DNA from: Acidobacteriota bacterium
GTDB taxonomy: Bacteria > Acidobacteriota > Vicinamibacteria > Vicinamibacterales > UBA2999
Length of the DNA: 64,000 nt
Assembly (NCBI GenBank): GCA_030650395.1
Contig: JAUSDY010000108.1
Location: forward strand, 62,001-126,000
Direction of reading: 5' to 3'
This document shows positions 37,997 through 47,349 of this stretch, piece after piece (positions within the stretch are counted from its first letter, which is position 1; every line of letters begins with the position of its first letter). Below the pieces are notes generated by a model. It was not told where the DNA came from, did not search any database, and saw only the letters and a list, made by a program, of their open reading frames with translations. A program made the translations under genes and the position numbers.

Positions 37997-38663
37997 TCAC
38001 GCGACGTGCGGCCCGAGATGGTACAGGCGTCCGTACTTTTTGAAGGCTGCGAGAAACACGGGTTGCAACTCAGGTGTTTCGTCGAGATGCAAGCGGAACG
38101 CCTCGATCATCAGGACAAACAGGCGAACAAGCATCTCGATGCATACTTCGTGGCTGCCGTCCTGCCGTTGCCTAATCAGTTCCTCCTGGCTGCTAACTGC
38201 TATACAAATAGAGCGGGAGATGCACGCCGCCCTTGCCCGCACTGTACAGGCCGAAGGTGTGGCTCAGCGAATTGCGAAGCCGAAGCAAGACACGGGCATG
38301 GTCCTCGGAAATACGCCACTTGGCACGTGCCGAGTAAGTGGTCACCGTCGCGACAAACAGCTCGCTGCTGCCGGCGTGCTCGGTCGGCGGCGGGATCATT
38401 CTTGCCATCAGCTCAATGCCGGACAACGCGACCATGGTGGTGGCAAACAGGCGCCTTGGCGGGTGCTCTAGCAAATGCTCCTCGCCGACGATTTCTCCAA
38501 CGAAACAATCTTGAAGTTCCTGCCGACAGAAGTACATCGTGCTGACCCAGCCCTCACCGCGCTCGGCCATAGGCACCCTAAAGAAAAGCTCGAATGCCTC
38601 CTCGTAGGTAATTTGCTCAATCAGATTGGTCGCGGCAGGCGGGTCGGCCGGATCGTCGAGCAT
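37997..38663 (-). pseudogene. HEPN-motif (RNSLSH) protein split by a frameshift
   Basis: ORF 38193..38663 ends LLRLRNSLSHTFGLYSAGKGGVHLPLYLYSS*; homologous-looking continuation in ORF 37997..38242 (SSQEELIRQ...LDETPELQPVFLAAFKKYG). Confidence 0.5.
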
Positions 38664-38833
38664 TTAGCCATTCTATCGATCGGCTAGGGCTCAGGTCTCG
38701 GCCGATCGGGCTCATAGGCGAGGGGCGTGAAGGCGCGCGTGCCGCAGTTCCGTAAGATAACGCGGCGCGAGCTCGAGTCTATTGATGCGGTCCAACGCAG
38801 AGAGTTGGTTCCATCGAGTAACCTTGCGATCTA

Positions 38834-39442
38834 ATGTCTCTTGATCCCAAAGTCGAAGCACTTAAGGGCTTCCTCGACTACGACAGACCGCACTTTGCCG
38901 GGCTTGATGCGGCGCAGCGTGTTGATTATTTCGAGAAGCGCGTGCGACTGGTTGTCATCCGGCCACTACGCAGATTGCTCGACACGGAGATCATTGTAGA
39001 TGGGTCCTCCGCCATTTTGATTTTTGGTGTCTCGTTGTGCTGCGCCATCGAGGCGACAGGGCACTTCCTCACAGGTCAGACAACCAAGGGCCGCTACAGT
39101 TTCGACGCGTTTGTGAAGCGATACATGTCCCGAGACTTCAGTCTTCAGTTGCCGGATGGAACGCTCTACCGGCAGGCGCTCTGGAGGCATTTCAGGAATG
39201 GCATCGCTCACGGTTTCTCAGTAAAGCATGGCGGCTTTGAAGGCGACCCCACCCAACCATACTTTCTTGTGAGACAGATCGCCGGTCACGAATGCCTGGA
39301 AATCAATCCAGCGCGTTTCTACGATGACTATGTCTCCGGATTCGATGGCTTTCTCGCTGACTTGAGAGGCGCGCCTCCCGGACATCCAACACAGACGCGC
39401 TTCAATGACGTGTTCGAACTGGTCTTCGTCAAAGGCAACTGA
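38834..39442 (+). CDS. hypothetical protein with HEPN-like RX4H motif (RNGIAH)
   Basis: ALWRHFRNGIAHGFSVKHGGFEG; overall layout like the minus-strand neighbour. Confidence 0.6.
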   Translation: MSLDPKVEALKGFLDYDRPHFAGLDAAQRVDYFEKRVRLVVIRPLRRLLDTEIIVDGSSAILIFGVSLCCAIEATGHFLTGQTTKGRYSFDAFVKRYMSRDFSLQLPDGTLYRQALWRHFRNGIAHGFSVKHGGFEGDPTQPYFLVRQIAGHECLEINPARFYDDYVSGFDGFLADLRGAPPGHPTQTRFNDVFELVFVKGN

Positions 39443-39671
39443 CACCTCCTGACTGCCAGTTGCGCTACCGCTAGGCCATACATTGTTAGAAGTAATGGAT
39501 AACGTCTCGGAGACCCTCACGATACTGGTGTTGCCAGTACCCTTGATTCGCCTGCCCGCTTCCACGCACGTCAAATCCATAACGGCTCTCGCTGTGGGGT
39601 TGGTGACCAGTCGGTGCAAGTGGCGAATTTCATCCGATGTCCAAGGCCGGATAACTGAGTACTGTCTATCC

Positions 39672-39791
39672 GGACATTTGAGCGGACATATTTAAGGACA
39701 TTCGTGTCGGATAAAGTCCTGTTAATACTGATATATATGTAGTTATGGTCGGATCTAAAAAGGACATTGGAGAGGACATCGAAGCGGACAT
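39672..39791 (+). promoter_or_regulatory. GGACAT iterons, two triplets with exact 12-bp period, spanning the fic promoter and first codons
   Basis: GGACAT at 39672, 39684, 39696 and 39762, 39774, 39786; inverted copy ATGTCC at 39637. Confidence 0.6.
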
Positions 39792-40983
39792 CGACGGTGG
39801 CGAGAATGTGACGGCCATGGAGCCGGTGCGCCTTGCCGACGGGTCTCGCCATCGTCCGTCTTTAGGGGACCTTGCCCTGGAGCTCGCAACAGCATCGGCA
39901 GGATTTTGCCGAAGCCTTCCGCCTGGCGTTGTCAAGGCGCTGGCCGATCTAGTACGGGCGATGAACTGCTACTACTCAAACCTGATCGAGGGGCACGACA
40001 CCCATCCTGTCGACATCGAACGGGCGATGAAGAACGACTACAGTGCCGATCCGCGACGACGCCATTTGCAGCTTGAAGCCAAGGCGCACGTGGCTGTCCA
40101 GAACTGGATCGACAGTGGTGCGCTCGTTGGCCGTGCCGTTTCGGTGGATGCCATCCGAGAGATTCACAGACGATTCGGGGCGATGCTGCCCGGTGAATTG
40201 CTGATCGTCACTGACCCCGATACCGGTGAAGAAGTAGTGGTGGAGCCAGGCGAATTGCGGCGGCGCGACGTCAGGGTAGGACGCCATATCCCGATAAGTC
40301 CCGGCGCCTTGCCACGCTTTCTTGCCCGCTTCGAGGAAGCGTACGGCAATTTGGGCCGATCGGAAACGATTCTCGCCGCTGCAGCAGCGCATCATCGGCT
40401 GTTGTGGATTCACCCATTTATCGATGGTAATGGACGTGTAGCCCGACTGATGTCGCATGCAGTTCTGCTGGAAGCCCTGGATACCGGGGGCATTTGGTCT
40501 GTCGCTCGAGGCCTAGCCCGCTCAGACATTGCCTACAAAGAACACCTCATGGCCTGTGATCAGCCACGTCGGAATGATCTCGATGGACGCGGCGCGCTGA
40601 GCGAGGAGGCGCTCGCGTCATTCACGCGCTTCTTCCTGGAGACCTGCTTAGATCAAGTCAGGTTCATGGAAGGACTCGTCCAGCCGGATCGTTTGCGAGA
40701 GCGCCTCCTGCAGTGGGCGCAAGAGGAAATGCGCAGCGACGCGCTGCCGGCAAGGGCGGATCAGATAATCGAAGCGGTGCTCTTTCGCGGTGAGCTTCCG
40801 CGCGGTGATGTGGCGGGTTTGCTCGGCACGACGGATCGGCATGCGCGACGCGTAGTATCGACTCTCATCGATCGGGGTGTCCTTTCCTCCGAAGGCACCA
40901 GGGCTCCGCTAGTACTGGTCTTTCCTGCCGCACTGGCTTCGCGCTGGATGCCGGGGCTGTTCCCGGAGAAGCCAACGCCCTGA
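39745..40983 (+). CDS. Fic family protein (AMPylator-like) with N-terminal inhibitory motif and C-terminal wHTH-like region
   Basis: HPFIDGNGRVARL canonical Fic core; SNLIEG matches (S/T)xxxE(G/N); C-terminal RGELPRGDVAGLLGTTDRHARRVVSTLIDRGVL. Confidence 0.95.
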   Translation: MVGSKKDIGEDIEADIDGGENVTAMEPVRLADGSRHRPSLGDLALELATASAGFCRSLPPGVVKALADLVRAMNCYYSNLIEGHDTHPVDIERAMKNDYSADPRRRHLQLEAKAHVAVQNWIDSGALVGRAVSVDAIREIHRRFGAMLPGELLIVTDPDTGEEVVVEPGELRRRDVRVGRHIPISPGALPRFLARFEEAYGNLGRSETILAAAAAHHRLLWIHPFIDGNGRVARLMSHAVLLEALDTGGIWSVARGLARSDIAYKEHLMACDQPRRNDLDGRGALSEEALASFTRFFLETCLDQVRFMEGLVQPDRLRERLLQWAQEEMRSDALPARADQIIEAVLFRGELPRGDVAGLLGTTDRHARRVVSTLIDRGVLSSEGTRAPLVLVFPAALASRWMPGLFPEKPTP

Positions 40984-41012
40984 TATGGCTTATCGCTCTG
41001 TTCACATGATCA

Positions 41013-41030
41013 TGATGATGATCATCATCA
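41013..41030. repeat. 18-bp perfect palindrome
   Basis: TGATGATGATCATCATCA just downstream of fic. Confidence 0.85.
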
Positions 41031-41071
41031 CAGTCGATATCGTCGTCGGTTAAGGATCGCGGGTGAGCTCA

Positions 41072-41278
41072 TCATTTTCCGCGCTTGATCTCCGCAATCC
41101 AGTTTTGCACCACGGTCAGCGGCCTGTCGGTGTCGCCTCCCACCTGAACAAGTGTCAGAAACCGTTGGCCGTCGGCGGACACATCGTAGCTGCCGGCGTC
41201 GGCGGCATTGCCAATCGGTCCGAAAGCAAGTCGTCGGCATACAGCACTTCTTCGGAGTGGTACCCAAGCAAATACCAC
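41072..41278 (-). pseudogene. C-terminal fragment of a PD40/WD40-like beta-propeller (kinase-associated) protein
   Basis: SYDVSADGQRFLTLVQVGGDTDRPLTVVQNWIAEIKRGK matches the usual C-terminus of such proteins; compare IRVVVNWFEELKAKVPTR at 43525. Confidence 0.6.
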
Positions 41279-41325
41279 TCGTCGAGGTCCGCAGGCCTAT
41301 AATCGTCTTGGGTCTTCTCGCCACC

Positions 41326-42633
41326 ATGACTGCTGGCTCTGCGCGGCGGTGGTCGGTTTGTCTGACGCTGGTCCTGGCGCTGACGAGTGGCCAGTCCCGC
41401 GCGCAGTCCCCCGTTGTCTACTCCGCCGTCGTCGACGGCATCATCCACCCGGTGTCCGCGGAATACATGATGGACACGCTCGATCGGGCCGATGGCGCCG
41501 GGGCGGCCCTCGTGGTGTTCACGTTGCGCACGCCGGGCGGGCTGCTCGACTCCACACGGGCGATCGTTTCGCACATGATCGCGGCCAAAACGCCGGTGGC
41601 GATCTTCGTCGGCCCATCCGGCACGCGCGCGGCCTCGGCGGGGTTCATCCTGACGATCGCCGCGGACGTCGCCGCCATGGCGCCCGGCACGCACATCGGG
41701 GCCGCCCATCCGGTCGAGGGCGGCGGTGAGAAGATGGACGAGACGACGGCGAAGAAGGCGACCGAGGACACCGCCGCGTACGCGCGAACGCTCGCCGCCA
41801 GCCGCCACCGCAACGTCACGCTCGCCGCGGCGGCCGTGACCGAGAGCCGCGCGTTTACCGAAGGCGAGGCGCTCAGCGCCGCGCCGCCGCTGATCGACCT
41901 GGTGGCGCCGGGCATTCCCGACCTGCTGCGGCAGCTGGACGGCCGCACGATCACCCGCTTCGACGGGACGACGGTCGTGTTGAGGACCGGCAACGCGGAG
42001 ATTGTCCCGATCGAGATGAGCCTGCGGCAGCGGGTCTTGAGCGGCGTCGCGCACCCGAACATCGCCTACCTGCTCCTGAGCCTGGGGACGCTGGCGCTGA
42101 CAATCGAGTTATGGAGTCCGGGCGCCATTCTGCCGGGAGTCGTGGGAGGCGTGTCGCTGCTGCTGGCCTTCTTTGCGTTCTCGGTGCTGCCCGTCAACTA
42201 CGCCGGGCTGCTGCTGATCCTGTTCGGACTGGTGCTGCTCGTGCTCGAGATCAAGGTGATGAGCTACGGCTTGCTGACGACGGGCGGCGTGGTCAGCCTG
42301 ATCTTCGGATCGATGATTCTGATGGATTCGTCGCTCCCGGAATTGCAGTTGAGCCTCCGGGTGGTCCTGCCCGTCGTGCTCGGGTTCGCGGCGATTGCGG
42401 TCTTTCTCGTCAGGCTGGCCGTCGCCGCCCAGCGGCAACCGCCGGTCGTGGGCGAGGCCGCGATGGTGGGAGCACCCGGCGAGACGCTGACCGCCATTGC
42501 GCCGGAACGCGGCGGCCAGGTCGCCACGCACGGAGAGATCTGGAACGCGACCTCGGGCGAGTCGATCCCCGAGGGCGCGCGCGTACGGGTCACCAGGATC
42601 GACGGACTGACGCTCGTTGTTCGCAAGGACTGA
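41326..42633 (+). CDS. NfeD / membrane-bound ClpP-class serine protease family protein
   Basis: [64 protein letters not shown] plus C-terminal TM and OB-like NfeD region. Confidence 0.92.
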   Translation: MTAGSARRWSVCLTLVLALTSGQSRAQSPVVYSAVVDGIIHPVSAEYMMDTLDRADGAGAALVVFTLRTPGGLLDSTRAIVSHMIAAKTPVAIFVGPSGTRAASAGFILTIAADVAAMAPGTHIGAAHPVEGGGEKMDETTAKKATEDTAAYARTLAASRHRNVTLAAAAVTESRAFTEGEALSAAPPLIDLVAPGIPDLLRQLDGRTITRFDGTTVVLRTGNAEIVPIEMSLRQRVLSGVAHPNIAYLLLSLGTLALTIELWSPGAILPGVVGGVSLLLAFFAFSVLPVNYAGLLLILFGLVLLVLEIKVMSYGLLTTGGVVSLIFGSMILMDSSLPELQLSLRVVLPVVLGFAAIAVFLVRLAVAAQRQPPVVGEAAMVGAPGETLTAIAPERGGQVATHGEIWNATSGESIPEGARVRVTRIDGLTLVVRKD

Positions 42634-42640
42634 GGCCATC

Positions 42641-43405
42641 ATGTTGACTCCGCTCGCGATTCTGCCGTTGATCGTCGTGCTCTACTTGATCAGCTCGATC
42701 AAGATCCTCGCCGAGTACGAGCGCGGCGTGATCTTCCGCCTCGGCAAGCTGTTGCCGCAGCCGAAGGGTCCCGGCCTGATCTTCGTGTTCGCGCCGATCG
42801 ATCGGATGGTACGGGTCGGCCTGCGCACGGTGGTGCTTGACGTGCCGCCGCAGGATGTCATCACGCGCGACAACGTCTCGGTCAAGGTCAATGCCGTCGT
42901 CTACTTCCGCGTGATGGACTCGCTCAAGGCCATCGTCGAAGTGGAGAACTACAACTACGCGACCTCGCAGCTATCGCAGACGACGTTGCGCAGCGTGCTC
43001 GGCCAGGTCGACCTGGACGATCTGCTGTCGAGGCGGGAGCACCTGAACCAGGAGCTCCAGCAGATTCTCGATCAGCGCACCGATCCCTGGGGCGTCAAGG
43101 TGTCGGCCGTCGAGGTCAAGCACGTCGACCTGCCGGACAACATGCAGCGCGCGATGGCGCGGCAGGCGGAGGCGGAGCGGGAAAAGCGCGCCAAGATCAT
43201 CCACGCCGCGGGCGAGCTCGAGGCCTCGGAAAAACTGTCGCAGGCGGCCGCGGTCATTGCCACCGAGCCGGTTGCGATCACGCTGCGCTACCTGCAGACG
43301 CTGACCGAGATCGCAGCGGAGAAGAACTCGACGATCATCTTTCCGCTGCCGATCGAAATGCTGAACCTGCTGGGACAGGGCACGCTGAAAGCGCCGGACC
43401 GCTGA
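42641..43405 (+). CDS. slipin/SPFH (band 7) family protein
   Basis: [67 protein letters not shown]. Confidence 0.95.
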   Translation: MLTPLAILPLIVVLYLISSIKILAEYERGVIFRLGKLLPQPKGPGLIFVFAPIDRMVRVGLRTVVLDVPPQDVITRDNVSVKVNAVVYFRVMDSLKAIVEVENYNYATSQLSQTTLRSVLGQVDLDDLLSRREHLNQELQQILDQRTDPWGVKVSAVEVKHVDLPDNMQRAMARQAEAEREKRAKIIHAAGELEASEKLSQAAAVIATEPVAITLRYLQTLTEIAAEKNSTIIFPLPIEMLNLLGQGTLKAPDR

Positions 43406-43524
43406 CGAAGGGGCGTCGCCGCCGCTGGCCGCCGGAGTGGTCATAATGAAAGGCATGACAGCCCCAACAAGAGGCTCGCTCATGGCGGGCCATGGCTTGG
43501 GGGTGGGACCGGCGAACGCTAGAG

Positions 43525-46208
43525 TCACCTGGTCGGCACTTTCGCCTTCAACTCCTCGAACCAGTTGACCACGACGCGAATCTGCGCCGGCGCCGATCCG
43601 CTTTGGCTCTGGCCCGCCGGCCCGACGCTCACGATGCGGCCGTCGAGCATGTTGTCGAATGTCCGCGGCGTCGCGGGAGCAGCCACCCCAAATCCTCGCG
43701 GCACCGCGACCGGGTTCGTAATCGTGAACGTCGGTTCCGTCGCCACGGTGACGGCCATGAGCCGGCTGGGCGCCGGCACGAAGAACAGTTCCTTGCCGTC
43801 ACGGGACCATAACGGCCGACCACCTCGCCCTATTTGATTCTTCGTACCGGTTGGCGGGAACGGCTCGACATACGTCGTACCTTCAAACTCTCCGGGTCTT
43901 CCCACCTGGTACGCCACCCAACGGCCGTCGGGCGAGAAGACGGCATCGGTCGGCAACGATGAATCTATTACCTCGCTGAACGGGGTCGCTCTCCGATCCC
44001 TGAGCGAGAACGTCCAGAGCGACGAAACGAAGTCTTTCGTCGCGCAGAACAGCAGCACTGTGCCGTCGGGAGACCACGATTCCGGCACATGCACGGTGTC
44101 GGGGCCGGGTTTCGTGAGGCGCATCGCCGTGCCGCCGTCGGCCGGCTGCAACCACACGGCGGCATCACCCTCGCGATCGGATTGAAACGCCACGCGGAGA
44201 TTCCCGGACCAGATCGGGAGGCGGTTGTTCCCGCCGAACGTCAGCCTCCGGGGCGCGCTCGCACCGGACAGCTCGTAGATCGACACGACGGCCTCTTTGC
44301 CGTCCGTTGTTCCAAACGCCATCCGCGTGCCATCCGGAGACACGCGTGGGAACTCGTACTTGTCCGGCGGAAGCCCGAGGGGCTCCGGGGTGCCCTTGCG
44401 ATCGAACCGCACCAGGTCCTGCTGGCTCGTCGACAGTGGGCCGGGCACATAGACCAGCGAACCCGAGTTGGAAAACGCAAAATGGGCCGCGCTAAACGTG
44501 GTCCCCAGGCTTACGCCTTCGACGACGGGCACCGCGCCTCCGGTCACCGCGAGCTTGGCGAGGTCGAACGGCATCGCGAACAGCGTTCCCTCGGATACGT
44601 ACACGATGTGGCCGGTCGGGACGTACTCCGCATAGCTGCCACTCTCGATGAGTGGCTTCCGCACACCGGTCTTGTGCGAGTGCACAACAATCTGCGCGTC
44701 AGCCAATCGACCGAGGCCCACGCTCGAGCGCTTCGCAGTCGCAAATAGCAGCGTGTCGCCGTCGGGCAGCAGTTGGGGAACAAATGCCAGATCGTCGGAA
44801 CTGCTCAGGTCGAGGAGTAGTTCTGGCTTACCACCGTTCGGGGGAACCCGCTTAATCGCGGTGCCCTGCGCAAACAGGATGTGGTCCCTCGCCCAGGACA
44901 GACCGGACAGCGCCGGCCCGACCTCGACGACGGTCACGGCGGTGCCCCCGCCGACGGCAATGCGCTTGATCGCCGAATCGGCATGGAAGACGAGCGATTG
45001 CCCATCTGGCGAGAACACCGCGCGACCCCCGGGTTCGCCCCGGGGATCGCTCTGGCCTCGAATTCCGACACGGACCGGAGAAACAGCCGACCGTCGGCGG
45101 AGTACACGAGGCGGGTGCCGTCCGGCGACATCGCGACGGCGCGTAGAGCCACGGTCAACTGCTGTCCCTGCGGCAGTGCGAACGAGAATCGGGTCACCTG
45201 GGAGGGCGGCTGCGGTTCACGCCTCCAGAGCACCGCAGCGGCAATCGCCGCTCCGATCAACGCTCCCGCGAGGACGAGCATCGCGCGGCGCCAGACAGGC
45301 GGCGGGAGCGGACGGGTGACTGGTGCGGCCGGCTCCACCGCCTTCGGCTGTCCGAGCAGGAACAGGGCGGTGGAAATGTCGCCGATGCGCGCCTTTCGAT
45401 CCTTGCGCACGCAGCCGTGAATGAGCGCGCGGACCGCGGACGGCACATGCGGGGGGAGCGCGTTCCAGTCGGGCTCGCCCGTCAGGACCGCGGCGAGCGT
45501 GTCGGATCGATCCTCGCCCGTGAAGGCTCGTCTGCCGGTCAACATCTCGTAAAGCACACAGCCGAAGCCCCACACGTCGCTGCGCTTGTCGGCGACCCGC
45601 CCTTTGGCCTGCTCGGGACTCATGTACGCGGCCGTGCCGAGGATGACACCCACGCCGGTCATCATGGCCGGCGACGTCAGCGTGGGCGAGTTCGCCAAGG
45701 CGGCGGCCGCCGCTGTGCCGGCCGGCGGGTCGACCGCTTTGGCGAGGCCGAAGTCCAGCACCTTCACCGTGCCGTCGGGGCGCACTTTGATGTTCGCCGG
45801 CTTGAGATCGCGATGGATGATTCCCTGCTCGTGCGCGGCTTCGAGCGCCTCCGCGACCTGCCGTGCAATCGGCAGCGCCTCGTCGATTGGGATAGGGCCG
45901 CGCGCGATGCGCTGCGCGAGGTCTTCACCTTCGACGAGTTCCAGGATGAGCGCGGTGACGCCACCAGATTCTTCGAGGCCGTGAATGTGCGCGATGTTTG
46001 GATGATTGAGTGACGCCAGCACCTGCGCTTCGCGACTGAACCGTGCCAGGCGATCCGGATCGCCGGCGACGCTCGGAAGCAGCACCTTGATTGCGACGTC
46101 GCGATTCAGTTTCGTATCCCGCGCGCGATAAACCTCGCCCATGCCACCCGCGCCGAGCAGTGCGACCACTTCGTAGACGCCAAGTCGCGTGCCGGGGTCC
46201 AGTGCCAA
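43525..46208 (-). CDS. serine/threonine protein kinase with C-terminal PD40/TolB-like propeller, interrupted by a frameshift near 45020-45060
   Basis: ORF 44934..46430 has GAGGMGEVYRARDTKLNRDVAIK, HRDLKPANIKV, DFGLAK; ORF 43525..45018 begins MFSPDGQSLVFHADSAIKRIAV and ends IRVVVNWFEELKAKVPTR. Confidence 0.85.
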
Positions 46209-46243
46209 ATGGGTAGCGCGATTATACAGAGTCCCCGGTGGGG

Positions 46244-46465
46244 TTAGCTTTCGAAGAGCGTTCTTGCAACTCCGGACTGGCGCACAATGCTTGAGAGCGT
46301 TCCAGCCTTGAGCTCGGGATGATCGGGAACGGGCACCGTCGTTGTTGTGTCTCCCGACCGCTTCTGCATGACGATATGACTGCCGCGCTGTCGAATTGCT
46401 ACGAATCCATCGGCCTCCAGAATCTTGCACACGTCGCGGCCCGACAGGACGCGCAGCTTACCCAA
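46244..46465 (-). CDS. hicA: type II toxin HicA family
   Basis: LGKLRVLSGRDVCKILEADGFVAIRQRGSHIVMQKR...VPVPDHPELKAGTLSSIVRQSGV; TTG start overlaps hicB end. Confidence 0.9.
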   Translation of the reverse strand: MGKLRVLSGRDVCKILEADGFVAIRQRGSHIVMQKRSGDTTTTVPVPDHPELKAGTLSSIVRQSGVARTLFES

Positions 46466-46685
46466 CCGCGACCTCGACCCGCGTGATGAACACCTCACTG
46501 TGTAGCCGTCGTGCGATCTCCGTAGGATCGGCCGACTCAAAGAACAGCTCCAATGCCTCGATGAGGTTCGTCCGCGCAGTTTCGACCGTGGCGCCCTGGC
46601 TCGCGATGTCTAACTCGGGACAAAGGGCCACATAAGCGTCGTCCTCGCGTTCGATGATGGCGGTCAGCTGGCGAGTCGTCTTCAT
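46458..46685 (-). CDS. hicB: type II antitoxin HicB-like
   Basis: MKTTRQLTAIIEREDDAYVALCPELDIASQGATVETARTNLIEALELFFE. Confidence 0.88.
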   Translation of the reverse strand: MKTTRQLTAIIEREDDAYVALCPELDIASQGATVETARTNLIEALELFFESADPTEIARRLHSEVFITRVEVAVG

Positions 46686-46927
46686 GACGCGATTGTAGCC
46701 CACCGGCACACTGTGGCTGTCGCCCGCAATCGCGTCTTACGACCCGCCGGCGACCCCGTGCGTGTGCGAATTTGTGCGAATAAAGTCGTCGCTGGCGTGC
46801 GCATCCGCTCGCTCCTGCGCCTGGCGAGACCTGTTACGAAGTTCATAGACCCCGTCATCGGGGCGCTGATAGCGACGCGCCATTCGACTCGCCTATCGAC
46901 CCGCCTAACGGCGGGCCGAAGGCTCGC

Positions 46928-47341
46928 TCATGGCAGGCGGTGCACGGACACCATCTCCCGGACAGGTTCGACCAGCCGCGCGGCCACCATCGCATTGGCC
47001 TCACGACTCAAGTGCAGTCCGTCAAAGGCCAAGCTGTTGTTCGACAAGTCAACCGCATCGGCCAGGTCGACATACCGGACCCGGCGACGCGTGGCGCTTC
47101 TGGGAAAAGTTCGGCACGAATGACGCCGCGCCCTCCTGGTGGAACCCCAGGTTCACGACCTGCACGCGCGGCTCGACCGGGGCCCCCGCCACGCGGACTT
47201 TGCGTGGTGGGGTGGAGGCCGGGGCCCCCGCCACGCGGACTTTGCGTGGTGGGGTGGAGGCCGGGGCCCCCGCCACGCGGCGAACGAGCCCGTCACCGCG
47301 ATCATCGCAAACACCGCACGTTTCAGTCGCGACAACTTCAT
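46928..47341 (-). pseudogene. SGNH hydrolase pseudogene with internal deletion and repeat insertion
   Basis: N-terminus MKLSRLKRAVFAMIAVTGSFA, VQVVNLGFHQEGAASFVPNF, then frame change to VRYVDLADAVDLSNNSLAFDGLHLSREANAMVAARLVEPVREM*; parallels intact gene 438..1502. Confidence 0.7.
47179..47280 (+). repeat. 42-bp tandem repeat, ~2.4 copies, each containing a hairpin
   Basis: ggggcccccgccacgcggactttgcgtggtggggtggaggcc starting at 47179, 47221, 47263. Confidence 0.93.
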
Positions 47342-47349
47342 TGTGTCAA

